Below, one piece after another: positions 61,994-64,000 of a DNA stretch of 64,000 nt. The stretch is from Paenibacillus catalpae (GTDB lineage: Bacteria > Bacillota > Bacilli > Paenibacillales > Paenibacillaceae): assembly GCF_900112695.1 (NCBI RefSeq), contig NZ_FOMT01000006.1, forward strand, positions 507,888 through 571,887, read 5' to 3'. A program made the position numbers and the translations under genes. Position 1 is the stretch's first letter, and the number at the start of each line of letters is the position of its first letter. The notes beneath the pieces are model-generated. The model did not search any database and had not been told where the DNA came from. It saw nothing but the letters and a program-made list of their open reading frames with translations.

Positions 61994-64000
61994 ATGCTCG
62001 GACTAGTGAAAAAAATATTCGGTGATGCGAACGAGCGCGAGGTCAAGCGTCTCACGCGAACGGTAGAAGAAATTAACGGACTGGAGTCCTCGATAACTCC
62101 GCTCACGGACGAACAGCTGCGCAACAAAACCGAAGAATTCAAAGCACGTCTTGAAAAAGGCGAGAGCATTGATCAGATTTTGCCGGAAGCATTTGCGGTT
62201 GTCCGTGAAGCGTCGAAGCGTACGCTTGGCATGCGTCATTTTGACGTACAGCTGATGGGCGGTATGGTGCTCCATGAAGGCAAGATCGCGGAGATGAGAA
62301 CCGGTGAAGGCAAGACGCTCGTTGCGACCCTTCCGACTTACTTGAACGCTTTGCAAGGCAAAGGCGTGCATGTTATCACGGTCAATGATTACCTTGCACA
62401 ACGTGACAGTCAGATCATGGCTGCTCTTTATACTTTCCTCGGACTGACAGTCGGCTGTAACCTGCACGGCTTGACGCATGAGGAGAAGCAAGAAGCTTAT
62501 GCTTGCGATATTACTTACGGAACGAACAATGAGTTTGGTTTTGACTATTTGCGTGATAACATGGTGCTATACAAGGAGCAAATGGTTCAACGCCCGCTTT
62601 ATTATGCCATTATTGACGAAGTGGACTCCATCCTGGTCGACGAAGCGCGTACTCCGCTTATTATTTCCGGACAAGCACAAAAATCGACTGAGCTCTACTT
62701 TGCAGCTGACCGTTTCGTCAGCCGTTTGAAGCAAGAAGAGGATTATACGGTTGATATCAAGCTTCGTAACGTGACGCTGACAGAAGCAGGCGTTGAGAAG
62801 GCGGAGAAAGCCTTCGGCATCGAGAACTTATTCGATCATGCGAACGTAACGCTTAACCACCATGTCCAGCAGGCGCTTAAAGCGCATGTCATCATGAAGC
62901 GCGACGTTGATTATGTCGTTAATGAAGATGAAGTTGTTATCGTTGACGAATTCACGGGCCGTCTGATGGCCGGCCGCCGCTACAGCGACGGTCTGCACCA
63001 AGCAATCGAAGCGAAAGAGCAGCTGAAGGTTCAGAACGAGAGCATGACGCTCGCAACGATTACGTTCCAGAACTACTTCCGTATGTACCGCAAGCTGTCC
63101 GGCATGACCGGTACGGCGAAGACAGAGGAAGAGGAGTTCAAACGGATCTACGGTCTGGAAGTTATTCAAATTCCGACGAACCGTTCACTTATCCGTAAAG
63201 ATTTGCAGGACGTTGTCTACAAATCCGAGAACGGCAAGTTTAAAGCCGTTGTCGAAGAGATTGTGGAACGCCATAAAAATAACCAGCCTGTACTGGTTGG
63301 TACGATCTCCATCGAGAACTCCGAGAGATTAGCCGATATGCTGAAAAAACGCGGCGTCGCGCACAAAGTGCTGAATGCGAAGTTCCATGCGGAGGAAGCA
63401 GAGATTATTTCCCGCGCAGGTCAAGCTGGCGCGGTTACGATCGCTACCAACATGGCGGGACGCGGTACGGATATTTTGCTTGGCGAAGGTGTCGCGGATC
63501 TGGGTGGTTTGCACATCATCGGTACAGAGCGCCATGAGAGCCGTCGTATCGACAACCAGCTGCGCGGTCGTGCCGGCCGTCAAGGCGACCCGGGCTCCTC
63601 GCAGTTCTATCTCTCCCTCGAGGATGAACTGATGCGCCGCTTTGGTGCGGAGAACATTATGGGGATGATGGACCGTCTGGGCCTTGAAGAAGACCAGCCG
63701 ATCGAGAGCCGCCTTATTACGCGTGCCGTTGAGTCCGCTCAGAAGCGCGTAGAGGGCAGCAACTTTGATACCCGTAAAGTCGTCCTCCAATATGACGACG
63801 TGATGAATCAGCAGCGTGAAGTCATCTACAAGCAGCGCCGTGACGTATTGTACTCGGAGAACATCCGCGAAATCGTTATGGAGATGATCGTACCGGTTAT
63901 CGAGCATGTGGTTGATGCCCATACCGAAGGCGATATTCCGGAAGAGTGGGATCTGCAGGAAATCGCGGATTACGCGAATTCGAACCTGGTGCCTGAAGAT
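61994..64000 (+). CDS. secA: Protein translocase ATPase SecA (cut by the window end)
   Basis: First 669 codons (about 80%) of SecA, the motor that drives preproteins through SecYEG. ATG at 61994 with AAAGGGGAAG upstream; MLGLVKKIFGDANEREVKRL is the usual start. Seen in order: Walker A in MRTGEGKTLVA, DEVDSIL (DEAD motif), the preprotein cross-linking domain, GTISIENSE, NMAGRGTDI and LRGRAGRQGDPGSSQFYLS. The frame is open at position 64000. It would export all the signal-peptide proteins of this window. Confidence 0.98.
   Translation, partial: MLGLVKKIFGDANEREVKRLTRTVEEINGLESSITPLTDEQLRNKTEEFKARLEKGESIDQILPEAFAVVREASKRTLGMRHFDVQLMGGMVLHEGKIAEMRTGEGKTLVATLPTYLNALQGKGVHVITVNDYLAQRDSQIMAALYTFLGLTVGCNLHGLTHEEKQEAYACDITYGTNNEFGFDYLRDNMVLYKEQMVQRPLYYAIIDEVDSILVDEARTPLIISGQAQKSTELYFAADRFVSRLKQEEDYTVDIKLRNVTLTEAGVEKAEKAFGIENLFDHANVTLNHHVQQALKAHVIMKRDVDYVVNEDEVVIVDEFTGRLMAGRRYSDGLHQAIEAKEQLKVQNESMTLATITFQNYFRMYRKLSGMTGTAKTEEEEFKRIYGLEVIQIPTNRSLIRKDLQDVVYKSENGKFKAVVEEIVERHKNNQPVLVGTISIENSERLADMLKKRGVAHKVLNAKFHAEEAEIISRAGQAGAVTIATNMAGRGTDILLGEGVADLGGLHIIGTERHESRRIDNQLRGRAGRQGDPGSSQFYLSLEDELMRRFGAENIMGMMDRLGLEEDQPIESRLITRAVESAQKRVEGSNFDTRKVVLQYDDVMNQQREVIYKQRRDVLYSENIREIVMEMIVPVIEHVVDAHTEGDIPEEWDLQEIADYANSNLVPED

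Overview
The window reads as a chromosomal segment of a spore-forming, motile Paenibacillus-type bacterium (Bacillota). The evidence is Gram-positive gene families throughout, sporulation genes (spoIID, spoIIQ, spoIIID, an alpha/beta-type SASP), four large proteins with S-layer-homology (SLH) domains, csaB-type wall-polymer pyruvylation, and two gene strings in almost the same order as the Bacillus subtilis chromosome: murAA-spoIID-spoIIQ-spoIIID-mbl-flhO-flhP-fabZ, and degS-degU-comFA-comFC-yvyF-flgM-flgN-flgK-flgL-yviE-fliW-csrA-hag-flaG-fliD-fliS-fliT-hpf-secA. Nearly everything is on the + strand. The one convincing minus-strand gene is a short nuclease-like gene near 46.1-46.7 kb.

Layout. 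1-0.43 kb: a tandem array of 23-bp palindromes. 0.43-3.3 kb: an SLH-anchored subtilase. 3.3-5.3 kb: a DUF1146 protein and murA. 5.5-9.1 kb: a MacAB-like ABC exporter, which interrupts the usual murA-spoIID neighbourhood. 9.2-11.6 kb: spoIID, spoIIQ and spoIIID with recognisable SigF- and SigE-type promoters. 11.8-15 kb: mbl, flhO, flhP and an EpuA-type membrane peptide. 15.2-18.1 kb: a phosphatidyltransferase, fabZ and a phosphohexomutase. 18.2-23.4 kb: a secondary wall polymer block (DUF5693 membrane protein, csaB, tagA, tagO) that would make the pyruvylated ligand for SLH domains. 23.7-40.2 kb: surface proteins (a 1381-aa SLH protein, the probable main S-layer protein, two secreted proteins of unknown function, a SASP, metK, and a 1476-aa Ig/SLH protein). 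40.3-40.9 kb: a non-coding block with a second array of the same palindromes and a nested foldback element. 41-43.7 kb: a secreted phosphodiester glycosidase. 43.9-45.8 kb: degS-degU. 45.8-46.0 kb: a structured GC-rich RNA-like segment with a terminator. 46.1-47.3 kb: a frameshifted DUF559-like gene and a short GT-A-like membrane protein. 47.4-50.4 kb: comFA-comFC. 50.5-60.7 kb: the late flagellar cluster. 60.8-64 kb: a cold-shock gene, long-form hpf and the first 669 codons of secA.

How it works together. tagO, tagA and csaB match the route described for Paenibacillus/Bacillus anthracis secondary wall polymer, the receptor for the SLH proteins encoded on either side. FlgM, FliW, CsrA and the hag leader carry the parts of the known flagellin homeostasis circuit: a GGA hairpin plus a second CsrA site over the ribosome-binding site lie just upstream of hag. 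DegS-DegU and comFA-comFC place exoenzyme and competence control next to motility.

Most protein-coding content is recognisable. The least explained signals are non-coding: the 125-bp-period palindrome arrays at two distant loci, the orphan riboswitch-like segment after degU, the paired leader terminators with identical stems in front of the DUF559-like gene and comFA, and the structured leaders of the 1381-aa SLH gene and metK.
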